Notes: a model not told the origin generated them from the sequence alone. 64,000 bases of DNA from Bin87 sp965261195 (GCA_965261195.1 OZ253455.1:4186170-4250169), one strand, 5' to 3'. Positions 8,490-17,067 are shown, counted from the stretch's first letter. A program made the numbers and translations.

Positions 8490-9977
8490 CTAAGACCGCA
8501 GCGGCTGGGAAATCAACGCCTTGATACGCTCAGTGATATCCGTCTGGTCGTAGGTGCGCAGGAGATTAATCCGGTTGCGGTTGGGATCGCCGCCGTGCCA
8601 GTACTCGTAAATCTCCTGCCGCATCCCAAAGGATGACACGGCCAGGTCGTGGGCCAGGCGAAAGAGGCGAGACTTGTACTCCACGTCCACGCCTCTGCCC
8701 GGCATATATCGATCCAGGTAGGGGCGAAACTCCGGGTTGGCCAGGTCGCCTTCGCTGGGCTGCATAATCAGCCCGGAGCCGGAAACCTCCCGCAGCAGAT
8801 CCACCATGCGGGCCGATGTTTGCGCGAAGTAGATGTTCATGCCGGACATCGACCCCAGGGACATCAGGCCATTGTCAGCCGGGTAGGCGTTGTGCTCCAC
8901 GCCGTCCATGGCGTGCGCCCACATCTCCGTGTAGGTCGCCATTTCGCCTAGCTTTGCCGCCACCTCCCGGTACTCAATCACCCCGATGGCTTCGGCGATG
9001 AGCGTGGCAACGGCGGTCATCAGCTTCATACGCTGGTGGATGCGGCACAGGTTGCTCCAGCCGCGGAAGTTGGCTTCGGAACCCAGGCGTTGCAGCAGCG
9101 GCGCCGAGTCGTAGAGCATGAAAATGCGATCCCAGGGCACCAGAACGTGGTCGAAGAAAAGCATCGCATCCTGTTCGTCGTACACTGCCGCCAGTGGGTG
9201 CCCGTAGCTGCCGGCCCACTGCGATAACGGCTCTCGGCATAGAATCTTCAACCCCGGCGTATTCGTAGGAATGGAAAATGCCAGGATGAACCTGGGGTCG
9301 GCGCGCCGCACGAAGGTTGCCGATAGCGACACGTAAGTCTCGTTGCTGATGGGCGCGGCGGTGGCCAGTTGCTTGGCCCCGTGAACGATAACCCCGTCGG
9401 CGGTTTCCTCCACCACGTGCAGCGCCACCTCCGTCTCCTCACCCGCCCGGTTTTCGTTCTGGGGTTGTTGGCTGCGGTCGACCTGCGGATCACCCAGCGC
9501 GTGGGTCAGGAACAGATCGTGCTCCGCGCAGTACCGGAAGTAATTGGTGATGTTCTCGCCGAAGTCGCAATGCGGGTTTTTCACCTGCCCCAGCGCGTCT
9601 CGGATGGCGTAGAGCCCGAGGATGTGCGGCGCCAGGATGTCCGGGCTGCGCCCCAATTGACCCCAGGACTCTTCATTCCAGATTTCGCTGTTGCGCCGTT
9701 GCCGCTTGAGGTCATCCCGGGTGCGGGGCAGGAGCCACGACACGCTGCAACGGTTTCCGGTATCCGGGGAAACGAAGGTCATCTCATCTCGGCATTCATC
9801 CGAGTGTTGCAGGTCGTAGATGCGGGCCAGCTCGTGGACCATCCCGGTCATGGCCGGGTGACCGGCAACGTCGGCAACTTTAGCGCCGTCCAGCCACACC
9901 TCCCGGTTATCCTTGAGGCTTGCGATATAACGGGCGCCTGTCATGGCGCCGGGGGCGGTTTCAACCTGTAGTGCCAT
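8490..9977 (-). CDS. 4-hydroxyphenylacetate 3-monooxygenase-type flavin hydroxylase (HpaB family)
   Basis: 495 residues of the two-component, FADH2-using HpaB/PheA family, which ortho-hydroxylates phenols to catechols using reduced flavin from a separate reductase. Family segments include the N-terminal TGARYIASLKDNREVWLDG, the central PWDRIFMLYD and the C-terminal SSFGMRQEIYEYWHGGDPNR. The ATG at 9977 is chosen over the frame start at 10031 because GAGGA lies just upstream and the extension runs into the IS element. No reductase (HpaC) is in the window. An IS5-family element sits 17 bp from its start and separates it from the DUF4160 gene. Confidence 0.92.
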   Translation of the reverse strand: MALQVETAPGAMTGARYIASLKDNREVWLDGAKVADVAGHPAMTGMVHELARIYDLQHSDECRDEMTFVSPDTGNRCSVSWLLPRTRDDLKRQRRNSEIWNEESWGQLGRSPDILAPHILGLYAIRDALGQVKNPHCDFGENITNYFRYCAEHDLFLTHALGDPQVDRSQQPQNENRAGEETEVALHVVEETADGVIVHGAKQLATAAPISNETYVSLSATFVRRADPRFILAFSIPTNTPGLKILCREPLSQWAGSYGHPLAAVYDEQDAMLFFDHVLVPWDRIFMLYDSAPLLQRLGSEANFRGWSNLCRIHQRMKLMTAVATLIAEAIGVIEYREVAAKLGEMATYTEMWAHAMDGVEHNAYPADNGLMSLGSMSGMNIYFAQTSARMVDLLREVSGSGLIMQPSEGDLANPEFRPYLDRYMPGRGVDVEYKSRLFRLAHDLAVSSFGMRQEIYEYWHGGDPNRNRINLLRTYDQTDITERIKALISQPLRS

Positions 9978-10024
9978 TACGTCCTCGCTGCTAGGGCGTG
10001 TTGACATTTGATTATAATGGCTGT

Positions 10025-10785
10025 ATGTCAAACATCAGATTATCACCAGAACAGTGGGCTAGGGTTCTCGATTTCTTGCGTGGCTGCACCGGCCTGTACG
10101 TTGGCCAGGAAGCGGATTGCCGGCGTTTTGTCGAGGCCGTCTTATGGATTAACCGCTCTGGGGCCCAATGGCGACTGCTGCCAGCCGAATACGGGAACTG
10201 GAACAGCGTCTACAAACGATTCGCCCGTTGGACTGACCAAGGCGTCTGGGCACAAATGCATCAACATTGCTGCGACGACGCGGATCTGGAATACCTGATC
10301 ATTGACAGCACGGTGGTCCGGGCGCACCCTTGCGCGGCGGGAGCTCCCCCAAAAAGGGTGGCCAGGCGGCCCAGGCCCTGGGCCGGAGCCGAGGCGGGTT
10401 CAGCACCAAGATTCACGTGAGCGTGGACGGCTTGGGCAACCCCCTGCGATTCATACTGACCGGAGGGCAACAGCACGACATCACCCAGGCGGAGGAGTTG
10501 ATCGCCGGTTATGCTGGCGAGCACGTACTGGCCGACAAAGGGTACGATGCCCAGGAGTTTCGCCAGCACATCCTGGAACTGGGTATGATGCCGGTCATTC
10601 CGCCCCGCTCGAACCGCAAGGCACCCGCCGACTATGACCGGCATCTGTACCGGGAGCGTCATCTGGTGGAATGCTTCATCAACAAGATCAAGCACTATCG
10701 CCGGATCTTCTCCCGGTTTGAGAAGCTGGACACCAGATACCTGGGCTTCCTGCATTTCACCGCCGCTCTCATCTGGCTACGGTGA
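10025..10785 (+). CDS. IS5-family DDE transposase, two frames joined by -1 frameshift
   Basis: The first frame (10025-10420, MSNIRLSPEQW...) holds the helix-turn-helix and the first catalytic Asp in LIIDSTVVRAH. The second frame (open to 10785) holds LADKGYDAQEF with the second Asp and RHLVECFINKIKHYRRI with the Glu. The frames overlap at CCCCCAAAAAG, and a -1 shift on CCCAAAA yields the typical PKKGGQAAQALGRSRGG linker. The joined protein of about 250 residues has the usual IS5-group length and all three acidic residues, so it is probably active. The ATG at 10025 agrees with the family start. Confidence 0.88.
10348..10354 (+). other. -1 ribosomal frameshift heptamer CCCAAAA
   Basis: In the zero frame the codons read CCA AAA preceded by C, an exact X XXY YYZ heptamer. 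Slipping back one base gives CCC AAA and continues in the second transposase frame. Confidence 0.75.
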
Positions 10786-10799
10786 AATGTCAACAGAAC

Positions 10800-11057
10800 C
10801 TAGACAATTTTGCCCGTATTCTCGCCGCGCTGCGCCCGGCTCCAGGCGTTGAACAAATCGTCCCGATGGCCGTTAATCCATAACTGTACCAGACGCCGTT
10901 GTCGTCCGGGCAGTTCGCCGGCAATGTAGCTGGCGTCGCCGATAGCTACCTTCGCCCAGAGGCCGCCATATCTGACGTGGATGTGCGGAGCCCCATGTTC
11001 ATTGCTATAGATGTAGAACCGCAGGCTGCCGCCGTCGATCCGGCATACTTCGGGCAT
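10800..11057 (-). CDS. DUF4160 domain protein
   Basis: 85 residues starting MPEVCRIDGGSLRFYIYSNE and continuing GAPHIHVRYG, the hallmark of DUF4160. These small proteins are usually encoded beside a DUF2442 protein, as here (14 nt between the two), in toxin-antitoxin-like pairs of unproven activity. The TAG stop coincides with the right CTAG duplicate of the IS element. Without the IS, this stop would lie only about 16 nt upstream of the hpaB start on the same strand, so the pair and hpaB were probably contiguous before insertion. Confidence 0.82.
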   Translation of the reverse strand: MPEVCRIDGGSLRFYIYSNEHGAPHIHVRYGGLWAKVAIGDASYIAGELPGRQRRLVQLWINGHRDDLFNAWSRAQRGENTGKIV

Positions 11058-11071
11058 CTCCGGCCGGCCGG

Positions 11072-11701
11072 CTACCCGGCTTGACCGGTCAATTCCAGGT
11101 ACAGAGCATCGCTGCACAGGGCAATATCGCCGCCATCGCCCCAATACACCACACCGTCCGGCCGCAGATTTACTGACCGGAAAAACCGCCGGTCGTTCCA
11201 CTGGGCGAAAGCCTCTTGGTCCGCCAGGTGTGACAGGTCCACTTCGCCCGCAACGCCATCTGCATAGCGCAGCCAGATGCGATACCCCGACAAAGGCGCG
11301 ACCGAAGTTGGCGGGGCGAATTCGCCGGCATAGGGGTTTGCCGGTTTGCCCAATGATATTGGCTCCGCTGGTGCCAATTCGCTGGTATTGTAGTCCGGGT
11401 CCATGTTGAAAATCTGCAGGGCGGATGCGCCCAGCAGGTATTCGTCATCGGGGCTGAACACCACCGGGCAAGGCCACTGCTGGTCGCCAATCTCCAGCAG
11501 GGCGACACTGTAGCCCCAATCCGCCAGGTTTCCGTCGGGAAGGCGAACCGTCTGCTGGCGCTTGGGTTCAATGCCCAGGCTGTTCAGTATCGTCTCCGGA
11601 AACACCGAGTGATCGGCCCATACGTCCACGACAGGCTGGGTCTGGTAAAATTCCGAACCGCCCATTTTGCAGATGCCGACCGTTACCTGTATTTCAGCCA
11701 T
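11072..11701 (-). CDS. degenerate retropepsin-like domain fused to DUF2442
   Basis: 209 residues in two parts. Residues about 1-120 resemble the clan AA aspartic-protease fold: a VVDVWADHSVFPETILNSLG strand-loop-helix where active enzymes have VDTGA, and a later DDEYLLGASALQIFNMDPDY matching the LIGxxxLxxxxLxVDP closing segment. The catalytic D-T/S-G triplet is absent, so it is probably inactive. Residues about 130-209 (YRIWLRYADGVAGEVDLSHL, then FRSVNLRPDGVVYWGDGGDI) are a DUF2442 domain. It precedes DUF4160 by 14 nt. The fusion is unusual; the retropepsin assignment is by pattern only. Confidence 0.72.
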   Translation of the reverse strand: MAEIQVTVGICKMGGSEFYQTQPVVDVWADHSVFPETILNSLGIEPKRQQTVRLPDGNLADWGYSVALLEIGDQQWPCPVVFSPDDEYLLGASALQIFNMDPDYNTSELAPAEPISLGKPANPYAGEFAPPTSVAPLSGYRIWLRYADGVAGEVDLSHLADQEAFAQWNDRRFFRSVNLRPDGVVYWGDGGDIALCSDALYLELTGQAG

Positions 11702-11804
11702 CTCAGCCTATCCCCTGCCTCCATATATGCAAGTGCCATTATCCTACCTCAAGTGGGCAGTCAAAGCACCGGCGTACCAGCCGGCGGAAATGCTACGCAG
11801 CGGT

Positions 11805-12542
11805 TCATAACAAGCCAGCCTCCTTGCGAACTGCATCAAATTGAACCTGGTAGGTGAACATCAACATTTTGCGAGAGACTGTAAGCGTTTGCCCCTTTAG
11901 GTTCTCCGAGACGCCTTCCGCATAATCCCGGGGCATTCCCCCTTCCGTAGCGATTCTCCTGATTGTCTTTTCAATGTCGTCCCGGCTCACGGTTGGGGCG
12001 AATTTGTCGTAGAGATCTCGGTTGACGTCGGGTATCCTGCTTCGGTGAGGGGTCGCCTGTTTCGAATAATGCAGAATCTTTCCAGCGAGCTTGTGCGACT
12101 TCTTCTTGGTGATAAAACCATGCACTTCATTACCAATCGCGATTATTTGCGCTCCCGGCTTCGCGACCAGTTTAAGCTCCCTGCACAGAAGCGGATACCA
12201 TCCCTCGTACCTCTCTTCACGCTTGCGCTTGGCGGTCTTGACTAACATCGCACCCTTCGAAAGGTCTGTGAGGTAGTACGTTTCGTTGCTCTTGCACAGG
12301 TATTCTTTGATGCAGAAGTGGAGGATGAAGTCCTCGAAAGATCCAGAAAAATTCTTGGGGCTGCGGTATCCCTTTGAATTTCCCCCGCTAGACGGTTCCA
12401 TCCCAATCAGGACGAAATCCACTGGCGCTGTGGGAGCGATATTGGGCAGATACTTGCTTGTGACACTCCAACATTGATTGTCTTTGGCAACTTGCTGCTT
12501 GAATTTGTCTTCTAACGCTGCATATTTTTCGTCGAAACTCAT
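11805..12542 (-). CDS. uracil-DNA glycosylase-like fold protein (tentative)
   Basis: 245 residues. VDFVLIGMEPSSGG near residue 39 resembles the UDG-superfamily first motif (IGxxP), and GAQIIAIGNEVHGFI resembles the central strand, but catalytic Asp/Asn and the HPSP-type motif are not evident, so activity is uncertain. It is lysine-rich and its DNA is clearly less GC-rich than its neighbours, which suggests recent acquisition. The ATG at 12542 has GGGAG six nt upstream and is preferred to the GTG at 12554. No partner is visible: the flanking genes have unrelated functions. Confidence 0.6.
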   Translation of the reverse strand: MSFDEKYAALEDKFKQQVAKDNQCWSVTSKYLPNIAPTAPVDFVLIGMEPSSGGNSKGYRSPKNFSGSFEDFILHFCIKEYLCKSNETYYLTDLSKGAMLVKTAKRKREERYEGWYPLLCRELKLVAKPGAQIIAIGNEVHGFITKKKSHKLAGKILHYSKQATPHRSRIPDVNRDLYDKFAPTVSRDDIEKTIRRIATEGGMPRDYAEGVSENLKGQTLTVSRKMLMFTYQVQFDAVRKEAGLL

Positions 12543-12589
12543 GGTGACTCCCACAAGGTATTCCCAAGCGAACCCTAATCAACGACCGG

Positions 12590-14128
12590 TCACGTCCGAC
12601 TATTATACACGTAGTGCGGCGTTCCCATCGCCGGTGTATGGCTCCGGTAGAACTGCTCGACGTAGGGTGCCAGCCGGCTCGCCATTCGCCGGGTGGCCAG
12701 CGTCTCCGGTTCCAGCGGGCGTGACAGTTGTTCCCGCAGCTCCCGCGCAACGTCGGCACGGTTGAATCGCTGGTGCGCGCCGTCTTGCAGCAGCGCCTCG
12801 CCGTCAACGATGACGGCGGCCACATCCTGAGTCTGGGCCCGGCCCAGCACAACCTCAACCGGCGGTGTATCCGGCTCCAGGTAGGGGTCTTCCAACCGAT
12901 CCATACGTATCAGCAGCAGGTCGGCCCGACGCCCCGGTTCGAGGACGCCAATGTCGCCGGCGAATCCGGTGGGAGCGGCGGCGTTGGCCGTGGCCATGGC
13001 CAGTACCTGCTCAACGGATATGGCGGGCGCGCCGATGCCCGGCTGCCGGTGCAGTTTGCTCACCAGCCGCATCTCCTGCAACAGGTCGTCATCGTCGTTG
13101 ATGGCCGTGCTGTCGGTGCCCATCGCCACGTTGACACCTCTGGCCAGCATCGGGTTCACCGGCGCGATGCCGTTCTTGAGCCGCAGGTTGGAGCTGGCGT
13201 TGTGGCAAACCGTGGCGCCGGCGTCGGCCAGGAGCTCAATATCCCGGTCGGTGAGCCAAACGGCGTGGGCAAAGGAAAGCTCCGGCCCCAGGAACTCCAG
13301 CTCGCGCAGATGTTCCACCGGGGTCTTGCCCCAAGTTCGCCGGCCGTAGTCTTTCTGGTAGGCGCTCTCCACCAGGTGCATATGGATGCCGGTTTGGTAA
13401 CGACTCGCGTGTTCCTTGGTGCGTTGCAGGAATTCGTCCGAGTTCCACTGCACGTTGGCCGGGCTGAGCAGCACCCGCACTTTGCCTGACTCGTGGCCGT
13501 GGTATTGGCGGTAGGTTTCGTCAAAGAACGCAAAGTAGTCATCATCGGACATATCGGACACCGACAGATACCGGCGCACGTCGTCAGCCAAGTCTGCCGG
13601 CAAACCGGACAGGAAGTCCTGGTCATTGCCGTAAACCACCCGGTTCTGGTTGCGAAGGTAGCTGGAGAAAGCCACGCGCATACCGGCGTCCAGAAATCCG
13701 CGCAGTACGGCGTCCACATCCTCCTTGATGGTGGCGGCGGCGGTCTGGGGATGGTTGTACATCACGGTGGTGGTGCCCGACGCCATCATGTTCAGGGCGG
13801 TGTAGAGGGTCATCAGGTAGTGGTCGTAGGGCCGGCGTCCCCAGCCGGCCAGAATCCACACTTCAAGGCAGTCGTCGCAAGTGCCCATCTGGAGCGTCGT
13901 AACACCGCGCCCGTGGTGATGGGAGTTAACCAAACCGGGGATAATGGCGTAGTCCAGCCCGCCGAGTTCCGTGTCCGGCTGGTACTGCGCCCGAAGGGTC
14001 TGATAGGGGCCAACCACTATGATTACACCGTCCTCCTGGTACACCGCCGCATCGTAGAGCACGGTGGTACCGCCACCGGAAGTGGTGGGGCTGAGCAGGT
14101 GCTTGCCGCGTATCAGTGAGGAAGCCAT
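12590..14128 (-). CDS. amidohydrolase of the TrzN/AtzB/cytosine-deaminase group
   Basis: 512 residues. Metal ligands are visible in order: LVNSHHHGRG, then GIHMHLVES, SFAHAVWLTDRD, and GTDSTAINDDDD with the catalytic Asp. This pattern fits the subtype III amidohydrolases that deaminate or dechlorinate aromatic N-heterocycles (TrzN, AtzB, S-adenosylhomocysteine deaminase). GGAG lies 7 nt before the ATG. Directly upstream on the same strand sits the leftover 3' end of a deacetylase gene (14141-14179), suggesting that it once followed such a gene without the ATPase in between. The substrate is unknown. Confidence 0.88.
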   Translation of the reverse strand: MASSLIRGKHLLSPTTSGGGTTVLYDAAVYQEDGVIIVVGPYQTLRAQYQPDTELGGLDYAIIPGLVNSHHHGRGVTTLQMGTCDDCLEVWILAGWGRRPYDHYLMTLYTALNMMASGTTTVMYNHPQTAAATIKEDVDAVLRGFLDAGMRVAFSSYLRNQNRVVYGNDQDFLSGLPADLADDVRRYLSVSDMSDDDYFAFFDETYRQYHGHESGKVRVLLSPANVQWNSDEFLQRTKEHASRYQTGIHMHLVESAYQKDYGRRTWGKTPVEHLRELEFLGPELSFAHAVWLTDRDIELLADAGATVCHNASSNLRLKNGIAPVNPMLARGVNVAMGTDSTAINDDDDLLQEMRLVSKLHRQPGIGAPAISVEQVLAMATANAAAPTGFAGDIGVLEPGRRADLLLIRMDRLEDPYLEPDTPPVEVVLGRAQTQDVAAVIVDGEALLQDGAHQRFNRADVARELREQLSRPLEPETLATRRMASRLAPYVEQFYRSHTPAMGTPHYVYNSRT

Positions 14129-14138
14129 GGGTTCACTC

Positions 14139-14179
14139 CGTCAATTCGTTTGGGACTGGTACCAGTCAATGATTTCAGA
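14139..14179 (-). pseudogene. remnant 3' end of a polysaccharide deacetylase gene
   Basis: Read on the minus strand this encodes SEIIDWYQSQTN and a stop, the same 12 C-terminal residues as the intact deacetylase ending at 15491. The inner 26 bp (14139-14164 and 15489-15514) are identical and exactly 1,350 bp apart. Farther in, the codons differ only at synonymous positions for SEIID. It lies between the ATPase stop and the amidohydrolase start. Confidence 0.8.
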
Positions 14180-14187
14180 TGGGTACA

Positions 14188-15384
14188 CTACTGGGAAGAC
14201 CGCCAATCATCACCCGGCATGATACGCAGCATAAACTCGTTGAACATCGGGACGGTAAAAGCGGTATCGCCATGGCTGGGACTCCAAATCGTGCCTTTGT
14301 TGATTAATTGGCTGCGAGTAGGAGCCAGGGAGTTAACTGAACGGTTCAATTCGCCGGCAATATCGCCGGAACGATGCGGACCGGCGCCAAGTTGCGCCAT
14401 GGCCCGCACATACTTTTTCTCAGAGGGAGTAAGCCGGTCAAACCTAACCAGAAAGAAACTTGCATCAAGAGTGGCGATTGCCAGTTGCAATGCGACAGCA
14501 ACATTGGCGGACGTGATTGGAGAACTCTCGGCAACATCCCAAGCGTGCTTACCCCATTCCTGTAGGAAGTAGGGGTAGCAGCGCGTTTGGTCAATAATGG
14601 CTTCAAGAGCGTCGTCCTCTATTGTTACTCCTTCGGCTTGGGCGGGTTTGGAAATCGCGCGCCTGGCGTCTGCCGTGGACAATGCGCCGATTTCAGGAAA
14701 CTCAAAAAGCCGCTCGGCATAGGACTTTGCTTTGCCCATCCTACCACGTACTTGGGGAAGGCCGGCTCCGAGCATGATTACGGGTAGCTGCCGTTGTGCC
14801 GTCCGGTGCAACGCCGTGATTAGCGCGGCAAGTTCATCCTCATTAACGTATTGGAGTTCGTCAACGAAAAGCGCCACGCAGGTTGTTTCCGCTTTCGCGG
14901 CAGCCCCAACTGCTTCCAGCAAGGTCTGGAGGTCAGTCTCCAAATCTCCATTGTCCGCTAAACCGGGTTCAGGGTCGTAGTCCAGCCCGACCTCAATATC
15001 CTGATACTTTACCTTCAACGCTCCGACGAATCCGGCCAACGCCCGCAACGCGTGTTGCGCCAGTTGCTTCGCGGCCTCTCGATTGGAGAGTTTTAACAAG
15101 GCAGTACGCAATTGCGGAGCCAGAATAGATGGCAGGGAGCGATTTTCCGACGCTTCTACCCGCAGCGAGTATATGCCCGTTGCTTCTGCATCTTCCCGTA
15201 TGCGGTCCAGAAGGACGGTCTTGCCAACACCCCGCAGGCCGACCATCAGCAGGCTTTTGCTGGAGCGTCCTATCCTGGCGCGTTCCAACCCAATACGAGC
15301 CTTCTCACGAATCTCATCGCGGCCGGCCAACTCCGGGGGCCTGGTGCCGGCCCCGGGCGCATAAGGATTGCGAATCGGGTCCAT
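14188..15384 (-). CDS. AAA ATPase with C-terminal winged-helix region
   Basis: 398 residues. ELAGRDEIREKARIGLERA leads into Walker A GLRGVGKT (about residues 49-56) and Walker B CVALFVDELQYV; the last third (FDRLTPSEKKYVRAMAQLG, then GDIAGELNRSVNSLAPTRSQLINKG) looks like a winged helix. The architecture resembles Orc1/Cdc6-like STAND/AAA_16 ATPases widespread as single genes of unclear function. It lies within a 1,350-bp interval bounded by duplicate deacetylase 3' ends and has its own AT-rich palindrome upstream, so I read it as an inserted single-gene module. DNA composition is more AT-rich than the flanks. Confidence 0.85.
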   Translation of the reverse strand: MDPIRNPYAPGAGTRPPELAGRDEIREKARIGLERARIGRSSKSLLMVGLRGVGKTVLLDRIREDAEATGIYSLRVEASENRSLPSILAPQLRTALLKLSNREAAKQLAQHALRALAGFVGALKVKYQDIEVGLDYDPEPGLADNGDLETDLQTLLEAVGAAAKAETTCVALFVDELQYVNEDELAALITALHRTAQRQLPVIMLGAGLPQVRGRMGKAKSYAERLFEFPEIGALSTADARRAISKPAQAEGVTIEDDALEAIIDQTRCYPYFLQEWGKHAWDVAESSPITSANVAVALQLAIATLDASFFLVRFDRLTPSEKKYVRAMAQLGAGPHRSGDIAGELNRSVNSLAPTRSQLINKGTIWSPSHGDTAFTVPMFNEFMLRIMPGDDWRSSQ

Positions 15385-15402
15385 AACGGCATTCTATACC
15401 AA

Positions 15403-15443
15403 AATTATCCCAAGTTATCATTTTTTGGTAATTTGGGATAATT
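15403..15443. promoter_or_regulatory. AT-rich palindrome upstream of the ATPase gene
   Basis: AATTATCCCAA (15403-15413) and TTGGGATAATT (15433-15443) are perfect 11-bp inverted repeats with a 19-bp spacer, 19 bp before the ATPase ATG. Placement over the likely promoter suggests an operator, perhaps for the ATPase's own winged helix. It is not followed by a terminator-like T-run in the direction that would matter. Confidence 0.55.
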
Positions 15444-15490
15444 GCACTATAAATTGGACATTTTAGCGGGGCCGCCAGGCGTTCAACTCG

Positions 15491-16402
15491 TCAATTCGTT
15501 TGGGACTGGTACCAATCGATAATCTCCGACCCGGTGGCGGCCCAGACGCCGCCCTGCTCCATCATGTGGCCCAGGGCCTGATCGACGCTGCCGATGCGGA
15601 AGGGTTGGCCGACGAGCCAGGGGTGCCAGTTCAGCGTCATTAGCCGTCCGGTCGCGGCGCCGTCCTCGCGCAGCGTATCGAAACTCTCGGTCAGCATTCG
15701 CTGGTATTGGGCCACCGTGACCCTCCGTTGGGCCAGCGCCGCCACGTCGTCCAGCTCGTAGAGTATGGGCAGCGCAAAGAAGGGACTTGCCCCCGCTGTC
15801 ATCGGATAGGGTTGTTCGTCGTTGGCCCAGTCGCAAACGTAGCGCAGGCCGGCTTCGGCCAACAGTTGGGGAGTGCGTTGGGACTCGCCGTATTCAGGCC
15901 CCAACCAACCCCGGGGCGCCGTCCCGGTCGCTCTTGTCACGGCGTCGATGGAGGTCTGGATGTACTCCCGCTCCTCACCCTCCGTCATATCGCTGGTAAT
16001 CATGCGGCTCACCGAGATGCCGTGGCCGATAACCTCGCAGCCCCGGTCCAGGCAGTGGCGCACCAGGTACGGATAGTTTTCGGCGGTGATGGCGTCCATG
16101 GCGATGGTGGGTCGAATGCCGTGTTTCTCCAGCACATCCAGCAGCCGGAAGATGCCCACCCGGTGCCCGTATTCCCGGTGAGACACACGCGCGTAGTCCG
16201 GAAAAGCCCGTGGCGCAGAGCCGCCGGACAGGTTGGCGACCTGAAAACTCCCGTCCGGCGGCTGCCATTCCATGTGCTCCAGCACCAGGATGACACAGAG
16301 GGCAACCGGAGCATTTCCCGGCCAGCGCAGGCTTGGTCGGCTGATAATAGGCGACCACTCATGGTGGGGGTGGTCCATGCCGAAAGTACGTTGAGCAGGC
16401 AT
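15491..16402 (-). CDS. polysaccharide deacetylase family protein (PuuE/allantoinase-like)
   Basis: 303 residues of the NodB-homology fold. PTIAMDAITAENYP, CEVIGHGISVSRM (metal His), RGWLGPEYGESQRTPQLLAE and LNWHPWLVGQP correspond to the family's conserved segments. Members closest in layout are PuuE-type amide hydrolases rather than chitin deacetylases. The ATG at 16402 with CAGGAGC upstream is preferred to a TTG at 16432. Its last 12 codons are duplicated 1,350 bp away at 14141-14179, across the ATPase gene. A second member of the family lies at 17291-18202. Confidence 0.88.
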   Translation of the reverse strand: MPAQRTFGMDHPHHEWSPIISRPSLRWPGNAPVALCVILVLEHMEWQPPDGSFQVANLSGGSAPRAFPDYARVSHREYGHRVGIFRLLDVLEKHGIRPTIAMDAITAENYPYLVRHCLDRGCEVIGHGISVSRMITSDMTEGEEREYIQTSIDAVTRATGTAPRGWLGPEYGESQRTPQLLAEAGLRYVCDWANDEQPYPMTAGASPFFALPILYELDDVAALAQRRVTVAQYQRMLTESFDTLREDGAATGRLMTLNWHPWLVGQPFRIGSVDQALGHMMEQGGVWAATGSEIIDWYQSQTN

Positions 16403-16438
16403 ATTGGCGGCGCTCCTGAGGTTGGTTGTCAATCCGAT

Positions 16439-16475
16439 GTCATTGCGAGGAGCAATAGCGATGTAGTAATCCCAC
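16439..16475. repeat. degenerate TGTCATTGCGAG-type dispersed repeat
   Basis: TGTCATTGCGAGGAGCAATA followed by GCGATGTAGTAATCCC matches the outer part of the 145-bp MITE-like element. It lies upstream of the deacetylase gene. Confidence 0.5.
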
Positions 16476-16534
16476 GGTCAGCACCAGACCGGGTAGAGGG
16501 GGTTATGGTCTCCGGTCAAAGTTTCGGGGAATTA

Positions 16535-16951
16535 TCACCGATCTTCCAGAAAGAAAAACAGGTTTGGAGGCAGTGGTTTCCCGTATATCAAATTCCCACA
16601 GTCCTCCATGATGCTTCGCGTTTCCCTGGGTGTAAAGCGTTGGGGCGTTCGCTCCATCACATCCTCAATGTAATTCTCAGCTTTGGTCTGGGCGGAAAAG
16701 AGCGGGGAGCCCTCAATCAGATACTCGACAACCGCAGTGTCATATTCCCGTTTGATCATGTTGCAAATCTCGGCGTGTTGAGCGTTTGGCGGCATGGGGA
16801 CCCACAATTGTCCTGATTGACGTAAACAGACTGCCCGCTGTCTCTGTTCCAAAGATAGGTCGTAGATTGCGCTGGGTTTGGTTATCACCCGATTGCCGTC
16901 CGAACACAAAGACGTTGCGGACTGCGATGGCGAGGATTTGGCTTCAGTCAT
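16535..16951 (-). CDS. hypothetical protein
   Basis: 138 residues from the ATG at 16951; the frame is open to 17038. I do not recognise it. It is serine-rich at the N-terminus, has an amphipathic centre (QHAEICNMIKREYDTAVVEYLI) and ends NLFFFLEDR. The DNA is less GC-rich than the neighbouring genes and no strong ribosome-binding site is visible, so both the start and expression are uncertain. The segment between the two deacetylase genes holding this ORF may be acquired DNA. Confidence 0.42.
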   Translation of the reverse strand: MTEAKSSPSQSATSLCSDGNRVITKPSAIYDLSLEQRQRAVCLRQSGQLWVPMPPNAQHAEICNMIKREYDTAVVEYLIEGSPLFSAQTKAENYIEDVMERTPQRFTPRETRSIMEDCGNLIYGKPLPPNLFFFLEDR

Positions 16952-17067
16952 GGCGACGTAACTGTTCAGAGTTGCGGGGATCTGCCGACTATTCGGCCTA
17001 TTGTGGAGGGGCAGCCAAGCACGGAATGTCCAAAGCAAACCGTTGCCGTCCCCTCAAACGTGAACAG

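Larger units (their letters stand above)
9995..10799 (+). mobile_element. IS5-family insertion sequence, about 805 bp
   Basis: Imperfect terminal repeats GGCGTGTTGACATTT (left) and GTTCTGTTGACATTT (right, reversed) bound a two-frame transposase. CTAG occurs directly outside both ends (9991-9994, 10800-10803), consistent with a CTAG or central TA duplication typical of the IS427/IS1031 groups. The right CTAG supplies the stop codon of the minus-strand DUF4160 gene, so that frame is intact. Confidence 0.88.
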
